Source: Pseudomonas hunanensis (GTDB lineage: Bacteria; Pseudomonadota; Gammaproteobacteria; Pseudomonadales; Pseudomonadaceae). Taken from it: DNA of 64,000 nt. Location: the NCBI RefSeq assembly GCF_013393325.1, contig NZ_QJRC01000102.1, forward strand, positions 1 to 64,000, read 5' to 3'. The notes beneath the pieces were generated by a model that had not been told where the DNA came from, searched no databases, and saw only the letters and a list, made by a program, of their open reading frames with translations. The position numbers and the translations under genes were made by a program. This document shows, piece after piece, positions 39,158 to 48,303 of this stretch (the first letter of the stretch is position 1; each line of letters starts with the position of its first letter).

Positions 39158-40108
39158 ATGACAGAAAAACCCACCCTGCACCCGCGCAACCGCCACCAGG
39201 GCCGCTACGACTTCCCCAGCCTGATCAAGGCCCACCCTGACCTGGCCCGCTTCACCATCACCAACCCCCACGGCAAACCCAGCATCGACTTCGCCAACCC
39301 CGAAGCCGTGCGGGTGTTCAACCGCGCCCTGCTCAAGGCCCAATACGGCATCCAGCACTGGGACATCCCCGCCGACTACCTGTGCCCGCCCATTCCAGGT
39401 CGCGCCGACTACATCCACGTGGCCGCCGACCTGTTGGCCGACGACAATGCGGGTGAGGTCCCCAAGGGCGCCCAGGTACGTGCGCTGGACATTGGCGTAG
39501 GTGCCAATTGCATCTACCCGCTGTTGGGCCACAGTGACTACCGCTGGCGCTTCCTCGGCTCGGACATCGACCCGGTGGCACTGGCCTCGGCCAAGGCCAT
39601 CGTCCAGGCCAATGGCCTGGGCAAGGCCATCATCCTGCGCCAGCAGGCCAACCGTGCACACATCCTCAGCGGCCTGCTGCAAGAGGGCGAACGCTTCGAC
39701 CTGACCCTGTGCAACCCGCCCTTCCATGCCTCACGCGACGAAGCCACCCGCGGCAGCCAGCGCAAGTGGAAAAACCTGGGCAAGCAGGACCCCAAGCGCA
39801 AACTGCCCGTGCTCAACTTCGGAGGCCAGAACAATGAACTGTGGTGCGAAGGCGGCGAAATCCGCTTTGTCAGCCAACTGGTTGGCGAAAGCGTGCAATA
39901 TGCCGAGCGGGTGCTGTGGTTCACCAGCCTGGTGTCCAAGGCCAGCAACCTGCCAGGTATCGAGGCGGCGCTGAAAAAGGCGGGCGCCAAGGCCGTGCGC
40001 ATCATCGAGATGGGCCAAGGGCAGAAACAGAGCCGCATGGTCGCCTGGAGCTTCCATGACGCCGCTGCGCGCCTGGCCTGGCACGCACAGCGTAAATCAC
40101 AGGCATGA
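39158..40108 (+). CDS. rlmF: 23S rRNA (adenine-1618-N6) methyltransferase
   Basis: 316 aa from the ATG at 39158; an earlier in-frame start runs through the REP repeat. SAM-dependent enzyme with ALDIGVGANCIYPLLG as the cofactor loop and the catalytic NPPF motif (LTLCNPPFHAS). The N-terminal LHPRNRHQGRYDF and C-terminal MGQGQKQSRMVAWSF are typical of RlmF. Convergent with hupN across a shared terminator. Confidence 0.93.
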   Translation: MTEKPTLHPRNRHQGRYDFPSLIKAHPDLARFTITNPHGKPSIDFANPEAVRVFNRALLKAQYGIQHWDIPADYLCPPIPGRADYIHVAADLLADDNAGEVPKGAQVRALDIGVGANCIYPLLGHSDYRWRFLGSDIDPVALASAKAIVQANGLGKAIILRQQANRAHILSGLLQEGERFDLTLCNPPFHASRDEATRGSQRKWKNLGKQDPKRKLPVLNFGGQNNELWCEGGEIRFVSQLVGESVQYAERVLWFTSLVSKASNLPGIEAALKKAGAKAVRIIEMGQGQKQSRMVAWSFHDAAARLAWHAQRKSQA

Positions 40109-40110
40109 AA

Positions 40111-40141
40111 AAACCGCGCCCGGGCAAGCCGGGCGCGGTTT
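40111..40141. terminator. Terminator between rlmF and hupN
   Basis: AAACCGCGCCCGG-GCAAG-CCGGGCGCGGTTT. Read on the minus strand the stem is followed by a run of Ts, so it is strongest for hupN; on the plus strand it ends rlmF. Confidence 0.88.
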
Positions 40142-40158
40142 CGTCAACGCTTCAACAA

Positions 40159-40440
40159 TTACTTGTTGATGGCGTCGGTCAGCACTTTGGCTGGAACGAA
40201 CTTGACGACTTTCTTGGCAGCGATTTCGATGGCAGCGCCAGTCGAAGGGTTGCGGCCGGTACGGGCAGGACGCTCGGAGACTTTCAGCTTGCCAATGCCT
40301 GGCAGAGTGATTTCAGCGCCGTTTTCCAGTTGGTCGGCAACGATCTGGCCCAGTTGCTCCAGAGCGTTCTTGGCGGTGGCTTTTGGCGCGGCGATCGATT
40401 CGGCGATGTCGGCAATCAGTTGGTCTTTGGTCAATGCCAT
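40159..40440 (-). CDS. hupN: HU-type DNA-binding protein
   Basis: 93 aa. The histone-like fold is clear: MALTKDQLIADIAES at the start, GIGKLKVSERPARTGRNPSTGA in the DNA-binding arm with the conserved RPARTGRNP. It compacts and bends DNA. P. putida has three HU genes; the position between rlmF and yejK matches hupN. AAGGAACACCACC precedes the ATG. Confidence 0.92.
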   Translation of the reverse strand: MALTKDQLIADIAESIAAPKATAKNALEQLGQIVADQLENGAEITLPGIGKLKVSERPARTGRNPSTGAAIEIAAKKVVKFVPAKVLTDAINK

Positions 40441-40810
40441 GGTGGTGTTCCTTCCCTATCAAATTCGATGGTTATGCAGCGAACTACGACGTTATCGGGC
40501 CAGCCCCTTTTAGTGGAGGGCCGCGCCAATCGCGTATGTAGATACGTAAATCGGCGTTTGGTTCGACACGACGAAAGCACGCTGCCAGCAATGCGCCACA
40601 CGAGGGGCGCAAGACCGCGCAAAACTACCACAGGAATGGATAAATATCCGCTGCACGCTTCGATTTAATGCAGGTTTTTCGGGGGTTTTAGCTTAATTCG
40701 TACAAAATTGAACAAAAAACGAACAACCGACATATCTGCCAACATACGGCCACTGCATCACCTTGCGTGTAGGGTAAACTTGGCGACTTTTGCAGCTCGC
40801 CGAGAATTCC
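40441..40810. other. hupN-yejK divergent promoter region
   Basis: 370 bases without a gene. The part from about 40660 to 40740 is AT-rich with A- and T-tracts, which HU and NdpA-type proteins like to bind. I see no RNA gene or repeat and could not fix promoter elements. Confidence 0.4.
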
Positions 40811-41818
40811 ATGCCAATTCGTCATTGCATCGTTCACCTGATCGACAAAAAGCCCGATGGCAGCCCCGCCGTGCTGCATGCTCGCGACTCTGAACTGGCG
40901 GCCTCCGATGCCATCGAAAACCTGCTGGCCGACCTCAATGACAGCTATAACGCCAAGCAAGGCAAGGCCTGGGGGTTTTTCCACGGCGAATCGGGGGCCT
41001 ACCCGCTGAGCGGCTGGCTCAAACAGTACCTGGATGAGGAAAAGGACTTCACCGCCTTCAGCCGCGTCGCTGTCGAGCACCTGCAGAAGCTGATGGAAGA
41101 GTCCAACCTGTCCACCGGCGGGCACATCCTGTTTGCCCACTACCAGCAAGGCATGACCGAGTACCTGGCAATCGCCCTGCTGCACCACAGCGAAGGCGTG
41201 GCGGTGAACGCCGAGCTGGACGTCACCCCGTCACGTCACCTCGACCTTGGCCAGCTGCACCTGGCGGCGCGCATCAACCTGTCGGAGTGGAAGAACAACC
41301 AGAACTCCAAGCAGTACATTTCGTTCATCAAGGGCAAGAACGGCAAGAAGGTCTCGGATTACTTCCGCGATTTCATCGGCTGCCAGGAAGGCGTTGATGG
41401 CCCGGGCGAAACCCGCACCCTGCTCAAGGCCTTCAGCGACTTTGTCGAAAGCGAAGACCTGCCGGAAGAATCCGCCCGCGAAAAGACCCAGACCCTGGTC
41501 GAGTACGCCACCACCCAGACCAAGCTGGGCGAACCGGTGACGCTGGAGGAACTGTCCAGCCTGATCGACGAGGACCGGCCCAAAGCGTTCTACGACCATA
41601 TCCGCAACAAGGACTACGGCCTGTCGCCGGAAATCCCCGCGGACAAACGCACACTGAACCAGTTCCGCCGCTTCACCGGGCGCGCCGAAGGCCTGTCGAT
41701 CAGCTTCGAGGCGCACTTGCTGGGTGACAAGGTTGAATATGACGAAGCTGCGGGCACCCTGATCATCAAGGGGCTGCCGACGACGTTGGTCGATCAGCTG
41801 AAGCGCCGCAAGGACTGA
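40811..41818 (+). CDS. yejK: Nucleoid-associated protein NdpA (YejK family)
   Basis: 335 aa from the ATG at 40811. Family features are the N-terminal CIVHLIDKKPDG, ESGAYPLSGWLKQYL and the YISFIKGKNGKKVSDYFRDFIGC core. It associates with the nucleoid and in E. coli interacts with topoisomerases. Divergent from hupN, so two nucleoid proteins share one spacer. Its last 53 bases overlap the convergent GIY-YIG gene. Confidence 0.92.
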   Translation: MPIRHCIVHLIDKKPDGSPAVLHARDSELAASDAIENLLADLNDSYNAKQGKAWGFFHGESGAYPLSGWLKQYLDEEKDFTAFSRVAVEHLQKLMEESNLSTGGHILFAHYQQGMTEYLAIALLHHSEGVAVNAELDVTPSRHLDLGQLHLAARINLSEWKNNQNSKQYISFIKGKNGKKVSDYFRDFIGCQEGVDGPGETRTLLKAFSDFVESEDLPEESAREKTQTLVEYATTQTKLGEPVTLEELSSLIDEDRPKAFYDHIRNKDYGLSPEIPADKRTLNQFRRFTGRAEGLSISFEAHLLGDKVEYDEAAGTLIIKGLPTTLVDQLKRRKD

Positions 41819-42107
41819 TTCCCCCAACGCCTTTGAAGGAGGCCACCAGTGCCTCCTTCGCCGACTTGCGCAGCCGCTTCACCAACCGTTCCTGGCGCAA
41901 CGCTTCGCCTTTATCCGGCCACTGCTCCACATACACCAGCGCCTGGGCCGGGCTGGTCTTGAAGTAGCGGGCGCCCTGCCCCCTCTGATGTGCCACGAAG
42001 CGCCGCTGCGGATCATCGCTGATGCCGCAATATAACGAGCCATTGGCCGCCCGTACCAGGTAGACAAACCAGGGTTTACCAACCACAGGTTCGACGACTT
42101 CACTCAC
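41766..42107 (-). CDS. Small GIY-YIG nuclease-fold protein
   Basis: 113 aa from a GTG at 42107. The GIY-YIG core is WFVYLVRAANGSLYCGISDDPQRRFVAHQRGQGARYFK; the second motif reads YCG. The conserved Arg in QRR is present, and the usual Glu is probably in YVEQW. The UPF0213 (YhbQ) type has this size. The GTG overlaps the stop of the NTF2-like gene upstream, so translation is coupled. The last residues are encoded opposite the end of yejK. Confidence 0.82.
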   Translation of the reverse strand: MSEVVEPVVGKPWFVYLVRAANGSLYCGISDDPQRRFVAHQRGQGARYFKTSPAQALVYVEQWPDKGEALRQERLVKRLRKSAKEALVASFKGVGGISPCGASADRPTSSAAP

Positions 42108-42576
42108 CTTGGGCCTGCTGGAAGGCGCGCAAACCCTTGAATGCCTGCAGGCGGACCTTGTTCTGCAACAGCGGCGACCAACCCAGCAACATGCCGGGCA
42201 CCCCAAGCGCCTGCCGCGACCAGCGCCACAGGTCGAACGTGTCGTCATGCTGGCAGATCAGCCCATCGCGAATGACAAAGCGCGCCTGGATGTCATTGAC
42301 CACGACGCGGCCGGTCTGGCTGAACAGGTAGGTTGCCACCCAGTGCGCAGCACCCGTGCGCTCATCAGCACGGACGCTGTCGAACGTCAGGGTGAAGTTT
42401 TTGGCGCGGCTGGTGAGCATCCGCCACATATCGCCCGCGTCCTTGCCGCGCAGGGTCCCGAACACCGGGTCGCTGAAAACGATATCGTCGCTGTAGCAGG
42501 CCAGCATGGCCTCGGCATCCAGGCGCTGGAAGGCCTGGTAGAAGCGGGTGATCAGGTCGCGGTTGGCGTCGCTCAT
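42100..42576 (-). CDS. NTF2-like (SnoaL-type) fold protein
   Basis: 158 aa from the ATG at 42576. RFYQAFQRLDAEAMLACYSDDIVFSDPVFGTLRGKDA is the characteristic cone-fold N-terminus, followed by VATYLFSQTGR and HDDTFDLWRWSRQALG. These domains bind small molecules or act as isomerase or cyclase scaffolds; the function cannot be told from sequence. Overlaps the GIY-YIG gene by eight bases, forming a small operon. Confidence 0.82.
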   Translation of the reverse strand: MSDANRDLITRFYQAFQRLDAEAMLACYSDDIVFSDPVFGTLRGKDAGDMWRMLTSRAKNFTLTFDSVRADERTGAAHWVATYLFSQTGRVVVNDIQARFVIRDGLICQHDDTFDLWRWSRQALGVPGMLLGWSPLLQNKVRLQAFKGLRAFQQAQGE

Positions 42577-42647
42577 GGGGGCTGGTCCGTCCTCGGGTCG
42601 AAAGCAGCACGATAATCCGCCCCGAAGGCTTATACCAGTGCCGGCAC

Positions 42648-43928
42648 TCAGACCTTCTCGCTTGTCACCTGTACATGCAACGCCCGCCCGGCACCCAGCC
42701 CGAACACGATGGCGCCAGTACCCAGCACCGCGAAAATCCACCCCACTGCCGCCCAGCCCCCGGTCATGTCATGCACCAACCCCACCGCAAATGGCCCCAT
42801 TGACGCCAGGGTGTAACCGACCCCCTGGGCCATGCTCGACAGGTTTGCCGCAACGTGCGCGTCCTTCGAGCGCAGCACGATCAAGGTCAGCGCCAGGGCA
42901 AAAGTACCGCCCTGCCCCAGACCAAGCACCACGGCCCAGCCCCACAGCCCGGAGATCGGTGCATACAGGCAACCGAACAACCCCGCCAGGGTGATCAACA
43001 TGACCACCACGATAGCCAGCCGTTGGTCCTTGCCACGGGTGGCCAACCAAGGTGCTGTGAGCGAGCTGATCAACTGCACGATCACCGAGCCCGACAGCAC
43101 CAGCCCCGCCTCGGTCGGGCTTAGGCCGCGGCCGATCAGGATCGACGGCAACCAGCCAAAGACGATGTAGGCCAACGACGACTGCAGCCCCATGTACAGG
43201 GTCACCTGCCAGGCCAGCGGGTCGCGCCACAGGCCACGCACGCGATAGGCAACCTTGTGCAGGCCATGCCCGTGCCGGGCCTGAGGCAGCCACACCAGCA
43301 TGGCCAGCAAGGCCGGCAGCCCCCAGAAGCCCAGCCCCAGCGCCCAACTACCGTCGAAATGCTGGGCCAAGGGTACGGTGGCCCCCGCCGCCATGGCCGC
43401 GCCCAGGCACAAAGCCATGGTGTACACACCGGTCAGCGTGCCAGCGTGCTGCGGGAAATCGCGCTTGACGATACCCGGCAGCAACACGCCGATAATGCCG
43501 ATGCTGGCACCCGCCATCAGGCTACCGAGAAACACCCCGGTGACGCCAAATGTGCTTCGCACCCCGATACCCAGCGCCAGGGTAACCAGAATGCCGACGA
43601 TCACCCGCTCGCTGCCAAAGCGCCGTGCCAGCGCAGGCGCCAGCGGCGCGAACAGGCCCAGGCACAGCACCGGCAAGGTGGTCAGCAAGCCTGCCTGCGA
43701 GGCATTGAGCCCCAGGCCCTCGGAGACCTGGCCCAGCACCGGCGCCATGCTCGACAGCGCCGGGCGCAAGTTCAACGCCACCAGCACCAGGCCCAGCAAC
43801 AAAAACCAGGGCCGCCTCAGCAGCACGGGCTGCTGCTGCACTTGCTCGTCGTCAGCTTCAGCGTCGATCAGCAGCTCATCGAGCTCGCGCTCCTTTGGCG
43901 GGGTATTGCGTGTGATTGATTCAGCCAT
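42648..43928 (-). CDS. MFS transporter, CynX/NimT family
   Basis: 426 aa with twelve predicted membrane helices after a charged 38-residue cytoplasmic N-terminus. The CynX-like pattern LVLVALNLRPALSSMAPVL begins helix 1. Members move cyanate, 2-nitroimidazole or other small anions. It lies 13 bases after a FadR-type regulator gene in the same direction, so the regulator probably controls the transporter. The substrate is unknown. Confidence 0.85.
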   Translation of the reverse strand: MAESITRNTPPKERELDELLIDAEADDEQVQQQPVLLRRPWFLLLGLVLVALNLRPALSSMAPVLGQVSEGLGLNASQAGLLTTLPVLCLGLFAPLAPALARRFGSERVIVGILVTLALGIGVRSTFGVTGVFLGSLMAGASIGIIGVLLPGIVKRDFPQHAGTLTGVYTMALCLGAAMAAGATVPLAQHFDGSWALGLGFWGLPALLAMLVWLPQARHGHGLHKVAYRVRGLWRDPLAWQVTLYMGLQSSLAYIVFGWLPSILIGRGLSPTEAGLVLSGSVIVQLISSLTAPWLATRGKDQRLAIVVVMLITLAGLFGCLYAPISGLWGWAVVLGLGQGGTFALALTLIVLRSKDAHVAANLSSMAQGVGYTLASMGPFAVGLVHDMTGGWAAVGWIFAVLGTGAIVFGLGAGRALHVQVTSEKV

Positions 43929-43941
43929 GGCCTTCTCGGAG

Positions 43942-44592
43942 TCAGGATTCGATGAGGGTACGGCTCAGGCGCTTGGCCCGCTCCGCGTCGCGTTGCTCGA
44001 TGGCGTCGAGGATCTGCCCATGCAGGTCGAACGTGGCCTGGCAGCGTGGCACGGTCGCCATGTTGCGCTGCAGCGCGGCAGCCACCACCCCGGAAAAGTA
44101 ACGATACAGCTCGCTTAACGCCGGGTTGTGGGCGGCATCGACCAGCCGTTGGTGAAACACCAGATCACACGTCACATAGGCATCGACATCCCCGTGAAAG
44201 TGCCCGGCACTGCCTGCCAGGGCATCACGTAGCGCCTGCAGGTCGGCGTCGGTACGTCGCAAGGCCGCCAGGCCGATAGCCTCGGTTTCGAGGATATGGC
44301 GGGTTTCACGGGCCTGCTCGGGGGTGCAGCGCGACATTGCCTGCACCGCCTGCAGCGGGTCCTGGGCCGTGCGCAGGTAGCTGCCATCACCCTGGCGGAT
44401 TTCTACCAGGCCACTGAAAGCCAGCACGCGCATGGCCTCACGGACGGTGTTACGGCTGATGCCCAGCTGCAGGGCCAGTTCCGGTTCGGTCGGCAGGCGC
44501 TGGCCGACCTGCCAGTCGCCCAAAACGATGCGTTCGCGCATACGTTCAACCGCCAGTTCCACCAAGGAACGCTTGGTCAATTCTGTACTCAT
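43942..44592 (-). CDS. GntR-family transcriptional regulator (FadR subfamily)
   Basis: 216 aa from the ATG at 44592. N-terminal winged helix (LPTEPELALQLGISRNTVREAMRVLAFSGLVEIRQGDGSYL) and an all-helical FCD ligand domain (ARETRHILETEAIGLAALRR, HQRLVDAAHNPAL) with the metal-binding Asp/His pattern. Likely controls its own gene and the MFS transporter downstream in response to a small carboxylate. A short dyad at 44606 may be its operator. Confidence 0.88.
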   Translation of the reverse strand: MSTELTKRSLVELAVERMRERIVLGDWQVGQRLPTEPELALQLGISRNTVREAMRVLAFSGLVEIRQGDGSYLRTAQDPLQAVQAMSRCTPEQARETRHILETEAIGLAALRRTDADLQALRDALAGSAGHFHGDVDAYVTCDLVFHQRLVDAAHNPALSELYRYFSGVVAAALQRNMATVPRCQATFDLHGQILDAIEQRDAERAKRLSRTLIES

Positions 44593-44605
44593 GCCACTCA
44601 ACCAA

Positions 44606-44616
44606 TCATCCGATGA
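44606..44616. promoter_or_regulatory. Short dyad upstream of the GntR gene
   Basis: TCATC-C-GATGA, a perfect 5-bp dyad 13 bases before the start codon. A possible autoregulatory site; FadR-type operators are usually longer. Confidence 0.25.
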
Positions 44617-44730
44617 ATTTGCGCAGCTTACTGGATAGCGGGCAACGCCGTAAACCACCTGTCATTTCTGCCAGTTGTGGGCATAGGCCTTTGTTGCAAC
44701 GCTCACAACGTACTCTCAAGGTATACGTTG

Positions 44731-45981
44731 ATGCGACGCGTGAACCTGTTGTTACTGCTGCTCCTGGCCCTGCTGCCGGGCTGCGAGCCGGCCCGGCATC
44801 CAAGCCAGCCCAAAGCCTTGTTCATTGGCCTTGGCGGCGTGCAATTGCAGCAGTACCTGCAACTGGGCGACGCCACCAACTTGGCGCAACGGCTTTACTA
44901 CGGCAAGGCCTACGCCGGTGGCATCAATGGCACGGCCAGCGAACAACCGACCTTGAGCGGTCCCGGCTGGGTCACCTTGCTGACCGGCGTGTGGAGCAAC
45001 AAACATGGCGTTGACTCAAACGCCGACTCACAGCGGGTAAACCCGGCCTTTCCCAGCCTGTTCAAGCGGTTACGCCAGGCTTTCCCCAACGCTTACCTTG
45101 CCAGCATCGTCAACTGGCCCCCCATCAACACGGCATTTCTGCTGGAAGACGCGCACGGCGCCGACGTGCGCGAAAGTGGTTTGACGGATGCACAGGTGAC
45201 CGAACGTACGTTGCAGATCCTCGGCAATACACCTGCCGACTTCACCTTCATTCAACTGGACGAACCTGACCAAGTCGGCCACAACGAGGGTTACGGCCAG
45301 CGCTACCTGCAGGCATTGCGCAAGGTGGACATCGAGATCGGGCATTTACTGGACAAGGTGGACCAGCGGCGCCGCATGTTCCCGCAGGAAGACTGGCTGG
45401 TTATCGTCAGCACCGACCACGGCCGGGATTATTGGGGAAAAGGCCACGGCAGCGTTTCAGAGCAGGAGAAGAGCATCTTCATCGCCAGCAGCAAGCCGCT
45501 GAATCAGGAACTGACCGAACTGAGCATTCCCGCAGAAATGCCTGGCCCCAACAACCTGTATGGGCTACCTGCGCAAACCTCGGTAGCGCCCACGGTGTTG
45601 CGCCACATGGGCCTCAAGCTGCAGCCGGAGTGGCTACTGGACGGCACACCTTTGCTGGGCAACACCGGCGTACGCAAGGTGCGGGCCGATGAGAACACAG
45701 GGCGGCTGCGCTGGAACAGCAACGCCGATGGCTACCTGACGATCATCAAGAACGGGCAAGTGGTTGCCCAGGTAGCAGCCAGCGACGGGCAATGGACTGA
45801 TCCGGAGGGCATGGGAAAGCAGAACGATTATGTGCTGGTGCTCGATGGTACACCGGCGGCGGTGCGCAACCGGCCGGCGGCCAAGGCGTTCGTCACCCCA
45901 GGCCGCCCCGCGAAGGCTGCGGATACAGTCAGCTCAACGCGTCCAGCAGCGCCTGGTTCATCTCCGGTGTACCGATGGTGA
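44731..45981 (+). CDS. Lipoprotein of the phosphodiesterase/nucleotide pyrophosphatase family
   Basis: 416 aa from the ATG at 44731. A Leu-rich signal segment ends in LPGC at residue 18, a probable lipobox. Alkaline-phosphatase-fold motifs follow: nucleophile region PTLSGPGWVTLLTG (Ser76), LDEPDQVGHNEG with Asp and His ligands, and STDHGRDYWGKGHGS with the remaining ligands. The usual first metal Asp (IGLDG) is Gly35 here (FIGLGG). Substrate unknown. Its 3' end overlaps hisC on the other strand by 53 bases. Confidence 0.78.
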   Translation: MRRVNLLLLLLLALLPGCEPARHPSQPKALFIGLGGVQLQQYLQLGDATNLAQRLYYGKAYAGGINGTASEQPTLSGPGWVTLLTGVWSNKHGVDSNADSQRVNPAFPSLFKRLRQAFPNAYLASIVNWPPINTAFLLEDAHGADVRESGLTDAQVTERTLQILGNTPADFTFIQLDEPDQVGHNEGYGQRYLQALRKVDIEIGHLLDKVDQRRRMFPQEDWLVIVSTDHGRDYWGKGHGSVSEQEKSIFIASSKPLNQELTELSIPAEMPGPNNLYGLPAQTSVAPTVLRHMGLKLQPEWLLDGTPLLGNTGVRKVRADENTGRLRWNSNADGYLTIIKNGQVVAQVAASDGQWTDPEGMGKQNDYVLVLDGTPAAVRNRPAAKAFVTPGRPAKAADTVSSTRPAAPGSSPVYRW

Positions 45982-46975
45982 TACGCAGGAACTGGGCGAT
46001 GCGTGGCTGTTTGAAGTGGCGCACGATCACGCCCTGCTCGCGCAGCCGTGCCGCCAGCTCGCCGGCATCCTGCTGCGGGTGGCGGGCGAAGATGAAGTTG
46101 GCCGCTGATGGCAACACCTCGAAGCCCTTGGCCTGCAGCTCGCCAACCAGCACTTCGCGGCTTTCGATCACCTTGCGGCAGGTTTGCTCGAAGTACTCGC
46201 GATCCTCGAACGCCACCGCCGCGCCGACGATGGCCGCACGGTCCAACGGGTAGGAGTTGAAGCTGTTCTTGATTCGCTCCAGCGCCTCGATCAGGTCGGG
46301 GTGCCCAACCGCCAGGCCAACGCGCAAGCCTGCCAGCGAACGCGACTTCGACAGCGTCTGGGTCACCAACAGATTATCGTAGCGGTCCACCAGGCTGATG
46401 GCCGTTTCACCACCGAAATCAATGTAGGCCTCATCCACCACCACCACCGAATCACGGTTGGCCAGCAGCAATTGCTCCACCGCTTGCAGCGGCATCAAGC
46501 AGCCGGTCGGCGCGTTGGGGTTGGGGAAGATGATGCCTGCATTGGGCTTGTTGTAATCCTCGATGCGGATCTGGAACTGCTCGTCCAGCGCCACCTGTTC
46601 GAAGGCGATACCGTACAGGCCACAGTACACCGGGTAGAAGCTGTAGCTGATATCGGGGAACAGCAGCGGTGCATCGTGCTGGAACAGGCCGTGGAAGATG
46701 TGCGCCAGCACCTCGTCCGAGCCGTTGCCGACAAACACTTGCGCCGGTGTCACGCCGTAGTACTCGGCCACCGCTTGTTTGAGGCGATCACCGTTCGGGT
46801 CCGGGTACAAGCGCAGGTTGTCGTTCAACTCGCCGCGCATGGCCTCCAGCGCCTTGGGCGACGGGCCATAGGGGTTTTCGTTGGTGTTCAGCTTGACCAG
46901 GCGGGCCAGCTTGGGTTGCTCGCCCGGCACGTAAGGCACCAGGTCCTTGACGAAGGGGCTCCAGAATCGACTCAT
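45929..46975 (-). CDS. hisC: Histidinol-phosphate aminotransferase
   Basis: 348 aa. PLP enzyme of fold type I that converts imidazole acetol phosphate and glutamate to histidinol phosphate. The PLP lysine lies in TQTLSKSRSLAGLRVG, with NPNAPTG and DEAYIDF as supporting motifs and the N-terminal LNTNENPYGPSP. Two bases separate it from the hisD stop upstream, so hisD and hisC are an operon. Convergent overlap with the phosphodiesterase gene. Confidence 0.96.
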   Translation of the reverse strand: MSRFWSPFVKDLVPYVPGEQPKLARLVKLNTNENPYGPSPKALEAMRGELNDNLRLYPDPNGDRLKQAVAEYYGVTPAQVFVGNGSDEVLAHIFHGLFQHDAPLLFPDISYSFYPVYCGLYGIAFEQVALDEQFQIRIEDYNKPNAGIIFPNPNAPTGCLMPLQAVEQLLLANRDSVVVVDEAYIDFGGETAISLVDRYDNLLVTQTLSKSRSLAGLRVGLAVGHPDLIEALERIKNSFNSYPLDRAAIVGAAVAFEDREYFEQTCRKVIESREVLVGELQAKGFEVLPSAANFIFARHPQQDAGELAARLREQGVIVRHFKQPRIAQFLRITIGTPEMNQALLDALS

Positions 46976-46977
46976 GC

Positions 46978-48303
46978 TCAGTTCCCCTTGTCTTGGGTCA
47001 GGATACGGTATTCGGCGCTACGGGCGTGGGCGGTCAGCGACTCGCCACGGGCCAGGACCGAGGCGGTGTGGCCCAATTCGGATGCACCCTGCTCGGAGCA
47101 GAAGATGATCGACGAACGCTTCTGGAAGTCATACACCCCCAGCGGCGACGAGAAGCGCGCGGTGCCGGAGGTGGGCAGCACGTGGTTGGGGCCGGCGCAG
47201 TAGTCGCCCAGCGCTTCGCTGGTGTGGCGGCCCATGAAGATCGCGCCAGCGTGGCGAATGTGCGGCAGCCAGGCCTGCGGGTCGGCCACCGACAGCTCCA
47301 GGTGCTCCGGGGCGATGCGGTTGGCCACATCCATGGCCTGCTGCATGTCACGCACCTGGATCAGCGCGCCACGGCCATTGATCGACTTCTCGATGATCTC
47401 GGCACGCTCCATGGTCGGCATCAGCTTGTCGATGCTGGCGGCAACGCGGTCGAGGAAGGCGGCATCCGGGCTAACCAGAATGGCCTGGGCGTCTTCGTCG
47501 TGTTCGGCCTGGGAGAACAGGTCCATGGCGATCCAGTCCGGGTCGGTCTGGCCGTCGCAGACCACGAGGATTTCTGACGGGCCGGCGATCATGTCGATGC
47601 CTACCTGGCCGAACACGTGGCGCTTGGCGGTGGCAACGTAGATGTTGCCAGGGCCGACGATCTTGTCGACCTGCGGCACGCTTTCGGTACCGTAGGCCAG
47701 CGCAGCGACAGCCTGAGCCCCCCCGACGGTGAACACACGGTCGACACCGGCGATGCACGCGGCGGCCAGCACCAGTTCGTTGACCTCACCACGCGGGGTC
47801 GGCACTACCATCACCACTTCGGCCACGCCGGCAACCTTGGCCGGGATGGCGTTCATCAGCACCGACGACGGGTACGACGCCTTGCCGCCTGGCACGTACA
47901 GGCCAGCACGGTCCAGTGGGGTGACTTTCTGGCCGAGCACGGTGCCGTCGGCTTCGGTGTACTGCCAGGAGTCCTGCTTCTGCCGTTCGTGGTACATGCG
48001 CACACGGTTGGCGGCCTTTTCCAGGGCTTCGCGCTGGATAGGGGTAATGCGGGTCAGCGCCAGTTCCAGGCGTTCGCGGTTGAGGATCAGGTCTTCAATC
48101 GACTTCGCATCGACACCATCGAAACGCTGGGTGAATTCCACCAGCGCGGCATCGCCACGCTCACGCACGGCCTTGATGATGTCGAGCACGCGCTGGTTGA
48201 CCGCGTCATCAGACACACTTTCCCAGCTCAGCAGATGATCCAGATGTCGGGCGAAATCCGGATCAGCAGCGTTGAGACGGGCAATTGCAGTGGACACGGT
48301 CAT
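46978..48303 (-). CDS. hisD: Histidinol dehydrogenase
   Basis: 441 aa. Zinc enzyme that oxidises histidinol to histidine in two NAD-dependent steps. Characteristic segments are GLYVPGGKASYPSSVLMNAIPAKVAG, VGGAQAVAALAYGTESVP and DLFSQAEHDEDAQAILV with the Zn-binding Gln/His, followed by the GPNHVLPTSG block. Followed at once by hisC; a 126-base spacer separates it from hisG upstream. Confidence 0.97.
   Translation of the reverse strand: MTVSTAIARLNAADPDFARHLDHLLSWESVSDDAVNQRVLDIIKAVRERGDAALVEFTQRFDGVDAKSIEDLILNRERLELALTRITPIQREALEKAANRVRMYHERQKQDSWQYTEADGTVLGQKVTPLDRAGLYVPGGKASYPSSVLMNAIPAKVAGVAEVVMVVPTPRGEVNELVLAAACIAGVDRVFTVGGAQAVAALAYGTESVPQVDKIVGPGNIYVATAKRHVFGQVGIDMIAGPSEILVVCDGQTDPDWIAMDLFSQAEHDEDAQAILVSPDAAFLDRVAASIDKLMPTMERAEIIEKSINGRGALIQVRDMQQAMDVANRIAPEHLELSVADPQAWLPHIRHAGAIFMGRHTSEALGDYCAGPNHVLPTSGTARFSSPLGVYDFQKRSSIIFCSEQGASELGHTASVLARGESLTAHARSAEYRILTQDKGN

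Noticed and set aside
35452..39189. Open frame of 1245 codons on the minus strand across valS
   Set aside because: Antisense to the complete valyl-tRNA synthetase gene and through two REP pairs; composition is typical of shadow frames.
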